Shown: in pieces, positions 1 through 9,430 of the stretch
Layout: every line of letters begins with the position of its first letter
Numbering within the stretch: position 1 is the first letter of the stretch
Origin: Chara braunii
Taxonomy: Eukaryota; Streptophyta; Charophyceae; Charales; Characeae
NCBI GenBank assembly: GCA_003427395.1
Contig: BFEA01000251.1
Span: forward strand, 887,288-910,760
Length of the DNA: 23,473 nt
Reading direction: 5' to 3'
Notes under the pieces: generated by a model
What the model was told of the DNA's origin: nothing
Databases searched by the model: none
What the model saw: only the letters and a program-made list of their open reading frames with translations
Program-made: the position numbers and the translations under genes

Positions 1-26
1 TGTGTGTGTGTGTGTGTGTGTGTGTG
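1..26. repeat. (TG)n microsatellite
   Basis: Pure TG dinucleotide run at the very start of the window. It probably continues beyond the left edge. Open frames read through it are artefacts of the repeat. Confidence 0.95.
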
Positions 27-450
27 GCTTCCTCTTGCTCACTTGGATTGCGGGTGCGTTCAGTGACTGCACGTACCACCGACCGCTCTTTCTTTCCCCA
101 ATCCCGCGTGCGCTGGTACTGCCGGTCCGTTTCGTCGATGGTTGCTTTGGCTCTCCCTCGTCGCTGGCTATGGCCACCCTCCGGAGAGCTCACCCCCTCA
201 ACCTCCGAGCGCATGATGGATGACTGATTGCAACACCCCCAAGAACCTCACGCTCCTCCGCTGGGCACGTCGAGCGCAGGTGACTGCGCGCGCACCGGTT
301 CGCACTCGCTCCTTCCCATGAGCCACTCCGTGTGCCACTCCGCAGCGTACGTATGCCCGATTTGAACGCTCCCCCCCAAAAAAAAGACCTTCCTTGCCCC
401 CTCTCTTTCTCTTTTGTACTCTTTTCTCCTCTCCCTTCAGTACGAGCTCT
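27..450. other. Noncoding stretch, no gene recognised
   Basis: Pyrimidine-rich on the plus strand, with C and A homopolymer runs near 371-386. Frames are open on both strands but show no recognisable domain. I see nothing here beyond base-composition bias. Confidence 0.5.
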
Positions 451-960
451 AGGATCGAAGTCGCTTGCTCCTCTCGCAGTCTCCCTCAAATTTTCCCGTT
501 CCCGCTCTATCCTTCGCCTCCAGCATCCGAGCGGCCAGATTTCGAAAGTTTCAAAAAATTTTTATCTTCCCGCCTTCACTGTTTCTGCCTGCCTCGGTTC
601 TTTCTCGCCAATCACGTCATTTTTTTCGCTAGTTCTAGGATCGAAGTCGCTTGCTCCTCTCGCAGTCTCCTTCGTCTTTTCCCGTTCCCGTTCTATCCTT
701 CGCCTCCAACATCCGAGCTGCCATATTTCGAAGTTCCGAAAAATTTTAATCTTCCCGCCTTCACTGTTTCTGCCTGCCTCAGTTCTTTCTCCCCAATCAC
801 ATCCTTTCTTTCGCTAGTTCTAGGATCGAAGTCGCTTGCTCCTCTCGCAGTCTTCTTCGTCTTTTCCCATTCCCGCTCTATTCTTCGCCTCCAGCATCCG
901 AGCTGCCAGATTTCTGAGTTGTCGAAAAAAAATTAATCTTTCCGCCTTTACCGTTCCCGC
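451..960. repeat. Tandem repeat, unit about 185 bp, about 2.75 copies
   Basis: The anchor AGGATCGAAGTCGCTTGCTC starts at 451, 637 and 822, giving periods of 186 and 185 bp. Each unit continues through a CTCTCGCAGTCT block, a CCTCCA(G/A)CATCCGAGC block, and a TTTC..AAAAATT tract followed by CTTCCCGCCTTCACTG. Copies differ by scattered substitutions and small indels. The third copy degenerates after about 950. The unit length is not a multiple of three across copies and the long open frames over it are composition artefacts, so I read this as a minisatellite or satellite fragment and not as a gene. Confidence 0.9.
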
Positions 961-975
961 TCTCGCTTTTGCCCC

Positions 976-2725
976 GTCACCCCGCCTGTTCGGCTTCCGC
1001 TTCTGCGGGCCTTGGCTTCTCCTTTTCTCATTTGGTTGGAGCGGTCGTACGGATCTCTTCGAGAACTCAACTGTAGTCTTCCCTCGGCGAGATAAGTTGC
1101 TTCCCCCCTTCGTCTTGCCCCTAGGTTGATCGTCGAGGTAGCTTATCTGTCATCACCGTGCATGCGAGCTTTGTTAGCGCAAACCTCTTTCTGGCCCGTC
1201 TTGGTTCACAATGGGCCTGCCTTGCCTTCAATTTTTATCGTAGCTCTCCGCGTGATTGGCTGTCACGAAGAGAGCAGCCTGCGATTGAGTCTACTTGTCG
1301 GGCCGTGCGTTGCCCTTTTCAATCCCTCGATCATTGGTGCGTCGAAGCTGATTACTTTTCGGCTGTCGACAAGCCCCCATGCCGTTGGTAGTTGCCGTGT
1401 GAACTCCCTCTGACACCACCCTCCTTCAGGCTTCTCTTTGGTCCATCAGAGACTCAGGTTTTCCGTCCAGTTCGCCCCTGCTTGCAACCACCACCAACGG
1501 TCGAAACCCCCAAACCCTCAAGTCACATCCATACATACAACAGAAATCATGCAAGAACAAAAAAAACAATTCAGTTTTTTTTTTTGTTCAGTAAAAGGGA
1601 GTGTCCGGCTGGTGGGCAGACGCCCGACACCGGTCGCCCACGGCCCGTGTGCGGTTTTGGAAATTTGAGGTTCGGTAACTTCCAGACTTTTCTTGGAGTA
1701 CTGGTGCATTTGGACTGTGGAACTTGACTTTGAGGCCGGGTACTGGTTGAATTTTGACCTTTCTGGCCAGAGGGGTACCCGACATGACCCTTTCCTGTTT
1801 CGGCCTCCTTGGCCTCTCTTCGATTTAGAGACTTCAATCCTGGAACTCAGATTTGGGCTCTGCATAGTGAAAATCCTTTCACTCTCTTTCCCGCTCCTTG
1901 TGTACTCGCTGTCCATGTGTACTCCCGCTCCTTGTGTACTAATAAGCGCATACGAGTGAGCGTCACCAAGAGAGCAGACAAAATACAAAACACCCCTTTT
2001 ACTCTGCCTCCTTTCATAATGTGCAAGTGGGCCGGGGATGTGGGCAGCTGGCGCTTGACCATCATCAACTTGGCCAGCTTTGTATGTGAGAGCCACAGTA
2101 AGAGGGGTGTTGTAAGAATAAACTGGGAGGCCTCCCAGCCACAACAATGGTGAATATAATCAAGAAAACGATATAATTGACCTATTGTGTTTACATCTTG
2201 CTAACTGTCTCATTGTTGGGGTAGGCCTCTCTCAAGTGTGCTGCACTGCTTGCAGAAAGGTCAGGTTCCTGTGATTTTGGATCTACTCAAGTAGGCATTG
2301 CTTGAATAAAGGTCATGTTCTATTCTGCTTGCTAATTACGGAGGCAACACTGTCTCATTGGTGGATTGATTCATCTCGAGCATGCGTCATTGTCTACAAT
2401 AGAGGTAAAGCTGCTGCGATGTTGGACCCACTCATCTGGGTGGAATGGGGGATGTTGTGCTGAACATTCACAACACATATGTGCACACACCGGGAAGGTA
2501 CAATTACACTCGGCCGGGGGCCAAGCGCATTTTGAACACACCCACATGCGTCCGCGACGGTTCGGAACGCGCAGGGCTGCTGCACACTTGGCCTGAGCAG
2601 CACGCGCGGTTCGGACGGGCGCTGGGTGAAGCGAAATCGGCTCCCACAAAAACAAAACACGGTGAGGCCCAAGAAACCTCCAATGAATTGATGCCGCAGA
2701 AACACCTTGGGCCTGGCTGCCCGAC
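976..2725. other. Noncoding stretch, no gene recognised
   Basis: No recognisable protein domain on either strand. It contains an A7-10 and T10 tract near 1,559-1,585 and a short direct repeat, CCCGCTCCTTGTGTACT, near 1,890 and 1,924. A minus-strand frame at 1,518-2,147 is open for 209 codons but has no motif and no coding character I can defend. Confidence 0.5.
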
Positions 2726-3075
2726 GTGTGTGGTACTGTGCACGGTAGGTGGGCGGTGCTACATGCACTGGGTGACTACAATCTGGGGTATGTGTGTGAT
2801 GGTATGTGGGCCAGGCTGTGCCCCCCCGCCCTTCCTCCCCGGAAAAAGAACACAGGAGAACTTGCCCCTGCAATAATGGGAGCTGTGGACTGGAGGTACT
2901 ATGCAGGTAGGGTGGGATTATGTGGGGTGGGTCATACTTTGTGGCCCAGGTGATACAATCGTGTTGGGTGTTGGTACTCTGGGGGGCGAGTCATAATATG
3001 TGGAGTGGACAACACTATATGGGCAGGATGTTGCAGTCTGTGGTAGGTGGGTGATGCTGTATGGGATGGCGGTGC
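2726..3075. repeat. Degenerate GT/G-rich minisatellite-like block
   Basis: Variants of a short unit resembling GGTGGGTGATACTATGTGG recur across this stretch, for example near 2,748, 2,770, 2,915, 2,948, 2,985 and 3,045, with spacings of very roughly 17-20 bp interrupted by unrelated sequence. Divergence is high and the exact period cannot be fixed by eye. It looks like an old decayed tandem array. Confidence 0.4.
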
Positions 3076-4532
3076 AAACACTACCCCTCAAAAAAACCCG
3101 AAAAGAAAACAACAGAAGGCAAGCCCATGTAGCTAAATGGTGCAGCTATGAACTGTTCATAAGGAGACCTAAGCTAATCCTACCGTGTGAAGTAAAAAAA
3201 AAACTCAGAGATTTTTGTTTGGCCTTTTGAGCTCTGCTTGGATGAGAGCTTGCGCCCTGGTCGCCAACAGTCGCAGGTCTTTTTTCCATAATGTGCCTGT
3301 GATGTGTGCTTGTCATTCCGCTATTACACATACTCAAAAAAGAAAAAAATAGTAAGTTGGCAGTCCGTAATCTCATCATGGCAGAATGGAGGAGAGTTAA
3401 GGGGAACTCTGAGCAGTCCCCCTCAGCCCAGGGAATCCTCGTAGATAGATGGAGCACAGAGTTCCAGTTATTCGGTTTTTAAGTAAAAGGCTGTCCGGTG
3501 CAAGGAATATGATCGAGAGTGATAGACAGGAAACCAAGTTGCAAAATCACAAAGTAGTCCAGATAGTCATGTACCAAGCAGAGAGCACAACTCCCCAAAA
3601 TTCCATCCAAATAAGAACAATAACTTGAGTGTCAATGCCGACTCTCCCTGTTCACACCAACACAGTATCCAATGTTGTTCCTACTGTCTGGTGCCTAGCG
3701 CCCGGCCTACTCTACTCAGCCTATCTACCTATCTACTTTCTTGCAACAGGATCATACGAAGTCGAAGACCAATGTACGTGACGTCAACACCAATGTCGAC
3801 CACCAGCATACACCAGGTGCGTTCTCTCTCTCTCTCCTCATCACCCCTCGTCTCCCACCTAATGCCCCTCCTACCCAAATACCACCTTCGCCATCACCTG
3901 CCTGCGCCGCTGCCCAGCTATGGCTGCTGTGCACCCGCTGCTTCAGCAGCGCCCCTCACCTCAGCTAGAAGTTTTGAAGCCTTATACAGAGCCTACTATA
4001 CTTGCAGAATACATTGAAGAGCCCATGCGCATGTCCGACTGACAGCGCCCATGCAGACACTAGCTGATACATGCCCAGTTGGGCAATGTATGTACAGCCA
4101 AGGATCCACAATGTGATCAAAAGGACTGAATGGACAATGCAATGTTAGTGAAACATCAACAGGCAATGTACACCCTGATACATACGAAATGGCACAAAAT
4201 AGCGCAGTGGAAGACTTTGAGATAAGTCCTGACCTGACCGGGACTGACGCGACACCCATCACTCGCCACACATGTGAGAGACGAGGAGGGACCACACTCA
4301 TGGAAGAAAGGTCCCTCCTTTGCACACACTTACACACATGGGGAGATACCATAGGCGAGAGATGGGGGGAGAGGAGACACGAAGATGGAGTCGATGGGGA
4401 AGACCAAGATCGCAATGGCGAAGCCAAAAATAGCCCCTTGCGGATGTCCAATCAGTGTCAGCCTCAGAAGTGTCGGATCAGATCCTGGGCACTCTGCCCA
4501 CCGTGATCCCTGCCTGTATCCTCTACCCGTAA

Positions 4533-4533
<1 letters not shown>
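3076..4533. other. Noncoding stretch, no gene recognised
   Basis: Mixed-composition sequence with short A runs. It includes a pyrimidine-rich stretch with a short CT run near 3,823-3,840. No domain, splice-supported exon or RNA gene is visible. The minus-strand frame at 3,996-4,451 has no recognisable motif. Confidence 0.45.

Positions 4534-4575
<42 letters not shown>
4534..4575. repeat. (TC)n microsatellite
   Basis: Near-pure CT run with a single CTTT interruption near 4,542. It directly precedes the 85-bp tandem duplication. Confidence 0.9.
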
Positions 4576-4578
<3 letters not shown>

Positions 4579-4604
4579 GCATCTGAAGAAGAAGAAGGAG
4601 TAGG

Positions 4605-4772
4605 GAGGAGAGAGATGAGATGGAGGGGAGACGAGAAGTAGATGTCGTCTTCCCTACTGTCTCACCTGCAGGAAATGCGGCCGTACACTGAGGAGAGAGA
4701 TGAGATGGAGGGGAGACGAGAAGAAGATGTCTTCCCTACTGTCTCACCTGCAGGAACTGCCGCCGTACACTG
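4605..4772. repeat. 85-bp tandem duplication
   Basis: GAGGAGAGAGATGAGATGG starts at 4,605 and again at 4,690. Both copies end in (C/A)..GCCGTACACTG. The second copy lacks three bases (CGT after AGATGT) and has a few substitutions. High identity indicates a recent duplication. Confidence 0.9.
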
Positions 4773-4832
4773 ATTGTCGTGTTGTCGTCGTCCTTGGCAG
4801 GTCGCGCACGGAGTCCCAGCTATGGCGCCACG

Positions 4833-5384
4833 TAAGTCCGCCGTCTGCAGGTATGGCCTCCGCCCTCTCCTACCTATGCCAATACCTCTTGCTCCTAGAG
4901 CAGCGCTGAGATAAAGCGCCGGTCCAGCAGCATGTCGCTCGAGAAGTGAGCTACCCGAACTGTTCGTGTGCCCAGCTGCTGCCCAGCTATATGTAGCGCT
5001 GGGCGAGGCTGGGCCTGCCTGGTTCTGGCCTCAAAACTGCCCAGCCGATCGGGACCCCGACCGGGCGTCCGGACTGTGCTGCTAATGCAGCAAGGCTCGA
5101 AAACGCGCCTGGCCTCTTTAGGCCCTGCCTCCGGTGTACCCAGTCCCAAGGTCTTGCCTTGGGGACTGCAAGTCCGAAACGGGCCTTGAACAGACAAAAA
5201 TAGGACAGCGCACACACACCAATAAATGAATAAATAAATAAATAAGTGCGTTGCCTCTCATTTACCCGCAGCCTGAAAGGCCGCCGTGGGCCTCCAGGGT
5301 GCGTGCGGTATGCCACGCGGCCTGGGGTCCCTCAGCAACCGTTGGGCCCCTCAAATGGGGCCTGTGTGCAGGCGCAGCATGTAA
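4833..5384 (-). mobile_element. Putative 3' LTR of the minus-strand chromovirus
   Basis: On the minus strand this segment directly follows a polypurine tract at 5,385-5,399, where a 3' LTR should begin. It contains a TATA-like CTACATATAGC (4,985-4,995) about 390 bp in, which is plausible U3 promoter placement. The left boundary is a guess based on a primer-binding-site-like word at 4,813-4,830. No second LTR copy is present in the window, so identity between LTRs cannot be tested, and the expected TG start is not clean (the strand reads TTACATGC). Confidence 0.4.
5221..5246. repeat. (AATA)n microsatellite
   Basis: Tetranucleotide AATA/TAAA repeat inside the putative LTR. On the minus strand it reads TTTATTTA. 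Confidence 0.85.
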
Positions 5385-5399
5385 CCCCCCCCCCACCTT
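5385..5399 (-). promoter_or_regulatory. Polypurine tract candidate
   Basis: On the minus strand it reads AAGGTGGGGGGGGGG, just downstream of the end of the integrase/chromodomain reading frame. In LTR retrotransposons this tract primes plus-strand DNA synthesis and abuts the 3' LTR. One T interrupts the purines. Confidence 0.5.
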
Positions 5400-5448
5400 A
5401 TGAAGTCAAGCCGGGTCGAGGGCGAAGCTGACGATCTGAAGGTGGAAC

Positions 5449-5942
5449 CTAGAAGCGGGTGCGACGTGGAGCCGAAGATACCGGCTTGCCTTGCAACTTG
5501 AGTTTGTAGAGTGCGAGAACATCTGAAGTTGTTGCTTGCAGTTCCGCACGGGTTAACCAACGGTCAACTTTGTGGGTGCAGTATGCAAAGTGTACCAAGT
5601 ATTCGCTTGGCCTGTTGCCATAGCGTCGCTGGGAGATGATGTCGCCAACCTCTTGAAAACCGTCCATAGAGGGTGGGTCGTCTGATCGTCACCCGGGAAA
5701 GTCGTCAAGCTCCGCTGGCATGAAAAGAGCCAACTTGGAACAGTGAAAGACCGGGTAGACGGGCAAGTGGGCGGGCACCTGAATGACAAATGAAGGTCCT
5801 TCGGGTGCATCCCCGGAGGGTGCCACGATCGGCCAGGGCCCCATCCATTTCGGTAGGAGCTTGCGAGAGAGATTTTGTTCGAGGCTGAATTCCGCGGCGA
5901 AAACCCATACGAGGTCGCCGGTGCAGAACGAACAAGGAAATG
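5449..5942 (-). pseudogene. Integrase C-terminal domain plus chromodomain (retroelement)
   Basis: One frame runs from about 5,942 to a stop at 5,449. It opens with a GDLVWV strand motif, then a KWMGPWPI motif typical of the integrase C-terminal SH3-like domain in gypsy elements, then VPAHLPVYPVFHCSKL. After an in-frame TGA at 5,689-5,691 comes a chromodomain: EVGDII, RRYG, EYLVHF and DRWL, with Y, F and W in aromatic-cage-like positions. In chromoviruses this module binds modified histone tails and guides insertion into heterochromatin. The TGA probably came from an arginine CGA (inference). The frame differs from that of the catalytic core upstream, so a frameshift lies near 5,945. Confidence 0.85.
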
Positions 5943-5945
5943 CTG

Positions 5946-6884
5946 GCGATTGGCCTGTTGGGTCATGTGTTGCTGCGTTTTTGCCATCTGGTCACGTGCA
6001 TTGACAAGTAGCTCTTGCATCCGATGCAAGAATAGGAGATGGTCGTCGCTCTCGGCTGCCCGTGGGATGATCGTGTCCAACAAAGAGGTGACCGGTGAGC
6101 TGTGCTTGAACTCAAAGGGCAACATCTCGATAGCCGGATGAATGGACGAGTTGTATGCCAACTCGACATCCGGCAACCGTTCCACCCAATCCTGTTGGTC
6201 GGGAAGGATGAGCTTGCGAAGGAGAACCTGTGCGGTTTGATGCGCCCTCTCCGTTTGGCGATTGGTTTGGGGGTGGCGAGCTGAACTCGGCTTGAGAGAT
6301 TAGCCCCATCATTTGATGAGCAGCAACCAAAAATCGGACATGATCCGAGTGCCGAGATCGCAGACAGTTTCCTTGGGGTAACCCTTGGTTCGAATCCAAC
6401 CGGCGTAAAGAACCTCGGCCAACTCCGGTGCCTTGGCATGATAGCGGCAAGGCAAAAACATGGCGAACTTGGTAAGTTGGTCGACCACCGTGAGAATCCC
6501 ATCCACACCGGTGTTGTGCTTGGGGAACGGCCCGGTAATGTCCATGGCAATCGCTTCCCTTTGGCGTAGGGGGACAAGTAATGGTCGCAATTCGTCGTAC
6601 GAACGATGATTGCGGGGTTTGCAACGTCGGCAAACCTCGCATGACTCGCAACAGTGCGTGACGTCGCCGAGAAGGCCGAGCCACGAAAAGCTCTCACGAA
6701 GTCCGCCAATTGTTCGATTGGCCCCAAAGTGTCCGGTGGCAGGAGCATCATGGAACTTGGCAAGAAGCCGCGTACGCAAGTGAGATTCACTTGGTACGCA
6801 AAGAAGGTCCTTCCCCGCGTGTGGACAAGCAAGTACCCCTCTTGGATCGGGTAGTGATAAGGCGTCGGATTCGGAGAGGCGCAA
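5946..6884 (-). pseudogene. Integrase zinc-binding and catalytic core (retroelement)
   Basis: Minus-strand frame from 6,884. A zinc-binding HHCC module is visible: HDAPATGH near residues 45-52, then CESCEVC near 79-85. The DDE core follows, with D115 in AMDITGPF, D176 in VCDLGTR, and E212 in RQTERAHQ. The D176-E212 spacing is exactly D-X35-E, as the retroviral integrase family requires. Two stops (TGA and TAA, about 6,299-6,310) lie between the second D and the E. The same frame resumes with VELAYNSS and MTQQANRQ and runs to about 5,950. The usual HPQTDGQTE motif reads HPQTNRQTE. This enzyme would have inserted the cDNA into the genome. It is inactive because of the stops. Confidence 0.9.
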
Positions 6885-6985
6885 TTCTCGTACTTGTTAC
6901 GAAACTCGAGGCCGGCTTGATAGCCGCGGATGAAATTGTCCCGCAGGTTGTCGTTGATCTCGAAGGTCGAATAAACTGCAGTCCA

Positions 6986-7347
6986 ATGATCCGGACGCCG
7001 TGAGAGAGCATCCGCAAAACGGTTAGACTTCCCCGAGTTGTGATTGGGAAAGAAGTCAAACTTGTCGATGAAAGCCATCCAACGGGCGATGGTGCTATTA
7101 ACGGTGTCTTGGGTGTTGTAGAAGACCAACGGATTGTTGTCCGTTACCCATCGAAATTGTCTTCGACCAAGGACGAAGTGTCGCCACCGCTTGAGCGCTT
7201 GGACGAAGGCTAGGAGCTCCTTGTGTGCATTATCAATTGCGTGCACAACGGGCACTTTTTTGTTGAGGCACTCGATGGGGTGTCAGTCCACTTCATCGTG
7301 TTGTTCGAGGATGACGGGGTGTCAGTCCGTAGTGACGTGCATTGGCA
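6986..7347 (-). pseudogene. RNase H domain (retroelement)
   Basis: The domain runs from VTTD (about 7,336-7,347) to ADALSRRPD (ending near 6,989). Candidate catalytic residues are D in VTTD, E in HKELLAF, D in VTDNNPL and D in FADALSRR. Two TGA stops follow VTTD and EVD, each at the start of a 13-bp direct repeat. RNase H degrades the RNA strand of the RNA-DNA hybrid made by RT. Downstream, the tether toward the integrase stays open to about 6,805, where the frame shifts into the integrase frame. Confidence 0.85.
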
Positions 7348-7389
7348 GTAGCCGTTCATATATGCGCAAGACCTCGCTTTGAAGCTTGG

Positions 7390-7950
7390 TTAAGTGGGTC
7401 GGGATCTTCGACTATCCCTTGATAAAACGTTGGTAGTACCCGGCAAGGCCAAGAAAAAAAATGGACATCCCTGACGTTCCTCGGCTCCGGCAACTCTTGG
7501 ATAACTTGAATCTTGTTCGACAACGGACAAATGCCCTCCTGTGTGACAAAATGGCCCAAGTATTCGAGCGCTTGCCGGACAAATTCGCACTTGTCACAGT
7601 TTGTACTTGGCACGGTGGAGCGTCTCCAACACTCGCCGAAGGTGCTCAAGACAATCCTCCAAGGTACGACTATATTCGAGGATATTGTCCAAGTAGACCA
7701 GCACGAAAAGGTCCAACATCGCCCGTAACTCATTGGTCATTGCCGCTTGAAAGGTCGCCAGGGCATTGGTGAGGCCAAAAGGCATGACCACCCACTCAAG
7801 ATGCCAGTACCGCGTCTTGAAGGCGGATTTATAGTGATCATTCGGGCGTATCAAAATCTGATGATAGCCCTACTTCAAGTCCAATTTGGAAACGTACTTC
7901 GCGGCGCCCAAACGCTCAAGAGGATCGTCAATACGAGGAAGAGGCCCGTT
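7390..7950 (-). pseudogene. Reverse transcriptase domain (retroelement), catalytic pair mutated
   Basis: Motifs in order: GPLPRID, SKLDLK with a TAG stop before GYHQI, then the palm motif VVMPFGLTNALATFQ, then VYLDNILEYS, then CEFVRQALEYLGH and LGLAGYYQRFIKG. The catalytic Y-X-D-D box reads YLDN at 7,684-7,695, so the second metal-binding aspartate is lost. A T8 homopolymer at about 7,457-7,465 marks a frameshift before LGLAGYYQ. The domain copies element RNA into cDNA in the family, but this copy cannot. The N-terminal fingers upstream of GPLPRID are missing. Confidence 0.9.
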
Positions 7951-8153
7951 GTCGAGTGCATCGGCCCCCATGTGAGAGAGGGCCTTCCCGACCGCGTCAC
8001 GCAGGAGAAACTTAGGTTTTCAACTTTTTAGAGACAACTCGGTGACGGCATGGTAACCCGCGTCGACCCTTTGCCGCTCCGGCCGAGTGCGCCAACTGTA
8101 CATCCCGCGGTCCCCTACGACAGGATAGGTTCTCGCAGGGCACAACTTACCTT

Positions 8154-8191
8154 CCCTAAGGGGCTGTCACCACCCTTAGGGGCGTATCCCC
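8154..8191. repeat. Perfect 9-bp hairpin followed by a GGGG/CCCC hairpin
   Basis: CCCTAAGGG (8,154-8,162) pairs perfectly with CCCTTAGGG (8,173-8,181) around a 10-base loop. GGGG and CCCC (8,179-8,191) can form an overlapping alternative hairpin. Confidence 0.85.
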
Positions 8192-8218
8192 ACCGAGCTA
8201 CCGATCCACATGCGAAAG

Positions 8219-8226
8219 CTTTTATA
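8219..8226 (-). promoter_or_regulatory. TATA-box-like element, minus strand
   Basis: On the minus strand it reads TATAAAAG, a full match to the TATA consensus, in a GC-rich setting. It could be the promoter of an LTR or an RNA running toward lower coordinates. The transcript it would drive enters GC-rich hairpin sequence and then the truncated pol region. No reading frame supports a gene here, so the call rests on the motif alone. Confidence 0.3.
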
Positions 8227-9062
8227 ATGCAGAGGGCGTTTGCTCGTTCACTGTAGCATAGGTACGCATGGTTGAACGCCAAAGTGGACCCGAACGTTGT
8301 CCGTCCCTGGGGCGTTGATCTCCCAGGAATCGGACCGACGTCGGTCGACTAGGACGTGATATTCCAAGCGTAAGGGAAACTTCGAGCGATCCTAGTCCCT
8401 TCTTTCAAAGACAATCAGGAGTTAATCAGACAAAACACTTTCAAAAGACGATTCAGGTTGACGTAAATTGACTTATCTTCTGAAATCGATACAATCATAC
8501 ATACTACAAAGGTTTACTTGACTTCAAACAACACTTATCAACAAAAGATCAAGGCATGACCTATACACAAGGCAACGCTTAAATGGCGTCTGACTAAAGT
8601 ATCTTCACTCTGTCTGCTAGACGGTTGGCTGCCACGACTTTTCCGACTTGATGAGACGCGTTGCCAAGTTCTTTCATTCCATACCACACTGACTGCTAGC
8701 AAGGAATGCTGACATCCCAACTTCCAAGCAAAGTTAAGAAGCTATTGCTCTAGTGATGATTACGCTCTCACTCTAACTTTGGTGTGAATGCCATCTGCAA
8801 GTAATCTGGCTACCACTATACAAGTCAGCGATCGACTTGAACAATCGAACACTGGATGCTCCATTAAGGACGAGGATCCGCTTTCAAATTTTGTTGGTTG
8901 CCTTGTCCTTCTGGCCCTCATTGACCTTGCTGGGAAGGGTCGTTCCCAGCTCTAGCTATCCAAGCCTTGCTCGCCAAATCAACCCTATTGGTCCTCGCTT
9001 CTCGTGGCGAGGCCAACCACGACAAGAGCGCCTAGCCACGCTCTGTTCCAACTAGTAACCAT

Positions 9063-9088
9063 GAATTGAGCTTCTTGTGGCTCAATTC
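9063..9088. repeat. Perfect 9-bp hairpin
   Basis: GAATTGAGC (9,063-9,071), an 8-base loop, then GCTCAATTC (9,080-9,088). It is the last of three consecutive hairpins with 8-base loops, after 8,993-9,012 and 9,025-9,044. Confidence 0.85.
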
Positions 9089-9430
9089 TCCATGCAAAAG
9101 TGGCCGATAAGACAACCACCAAGGGGTATGTTGTGGCAACGCCCCTTAACGCGAGGCGTCAAGAATCTTGAGGCCCTTTCGTGAATGGGCGTATGTCCTT
9201 TCCCTAGGAGGTGGTCTGGGATACCCCTCGTCCTCGCCCGAGCGAACCTCGGATCTCAGAAGTCAGGCTGGCTCCACCACAACAACATGGTATCCCTCCC
9301 GCATAAGCGGTCCACTCCGAGTCGATAGCAGGGCCGGCCCCTAAGGCAACGAACCCCCGCCTCAGATGCCTCCTAGGAAAGGGAAAAACGTCTACCACGA
9401 CGGCAAACGATTCCTCGCCGCCTGACGTCA

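Larger units (their letters stand above)
4833..7950 (-). mobile_element. Degenerate Ty3/gypsy chromovirus (partial)
   Basis: Minus-strand order is RT, RNase H, integrase, chromodomain, polypurine tract, LTR. This is the Ty3/gypsy pol order, and the terminal chromodomain places it among chromoviruses. Gag, protease and the N-terminal part of RT (including any upstream RT motifs) are absent: homology begins near 7,950 at a GPLPRID motif. At least four frame changes and five in-frame stops interrupt the pol region. Sequence beyond 8,040 is unrelated in character, so the element is truncated or its 5' part was replaced. Confidence 0.9.
8040..9430. other. Noncoding region dense in perfect inverted repeats
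   Basis: No recognisable protein. Perfect short-loop inverted repeats include 8,154/8,173 (9 bp), 8,306/8,322 (6 bp), a 14-bp palindrome at 8,333-8,346, 8,821/8,834 (6 bp), 8,929/8,943 (8 bp), 8,993/9,007 (6 bp), 9,025/9,039 (6 bp) and 9,063/9,080 (9 bp). Longer-range arms include GGGATACC near 9,219 with GGTATCCC near 9,290, and CCTTTCCCTAGGAGG near 9,199 with CCTCCTAGGAAAGG near 9,367. The region may be the LTR or leader of another retroelement, but I found no matching second LTR. Confidence 0.6.

Noticed and set aside
332-936. Overlapping plus-strand open frames of 161-180 codons
   Set aside because: They coincide with the 185-bp tandem repeat and pyrimidine-rich DNA. The repeat length does not preserve frame and no domain is present.
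1518-2147. 209-codon minus-strand open frame
   Set aside because: No recognisable motif, no splice-supported structure, and other frames are also open in the region. Not convincing as a gene.
6387-6397. Exact tRNA B-box consensus GGTTCGAATCC
   Set aside because: It lies inside the integrase core (opposite the WIRTKGYP codons). There is no A box at proper spacing and no cloverleaf, so it is a coincidence of coding sequence.
8090-8102. TGGCGCACTCGG as a confirmed primer-binding site
   Set aside because: The bases after the acceptor-like part do not resemble a tRNA T arm, and no LTR pair is visible. Kept only as a low-interest finding.
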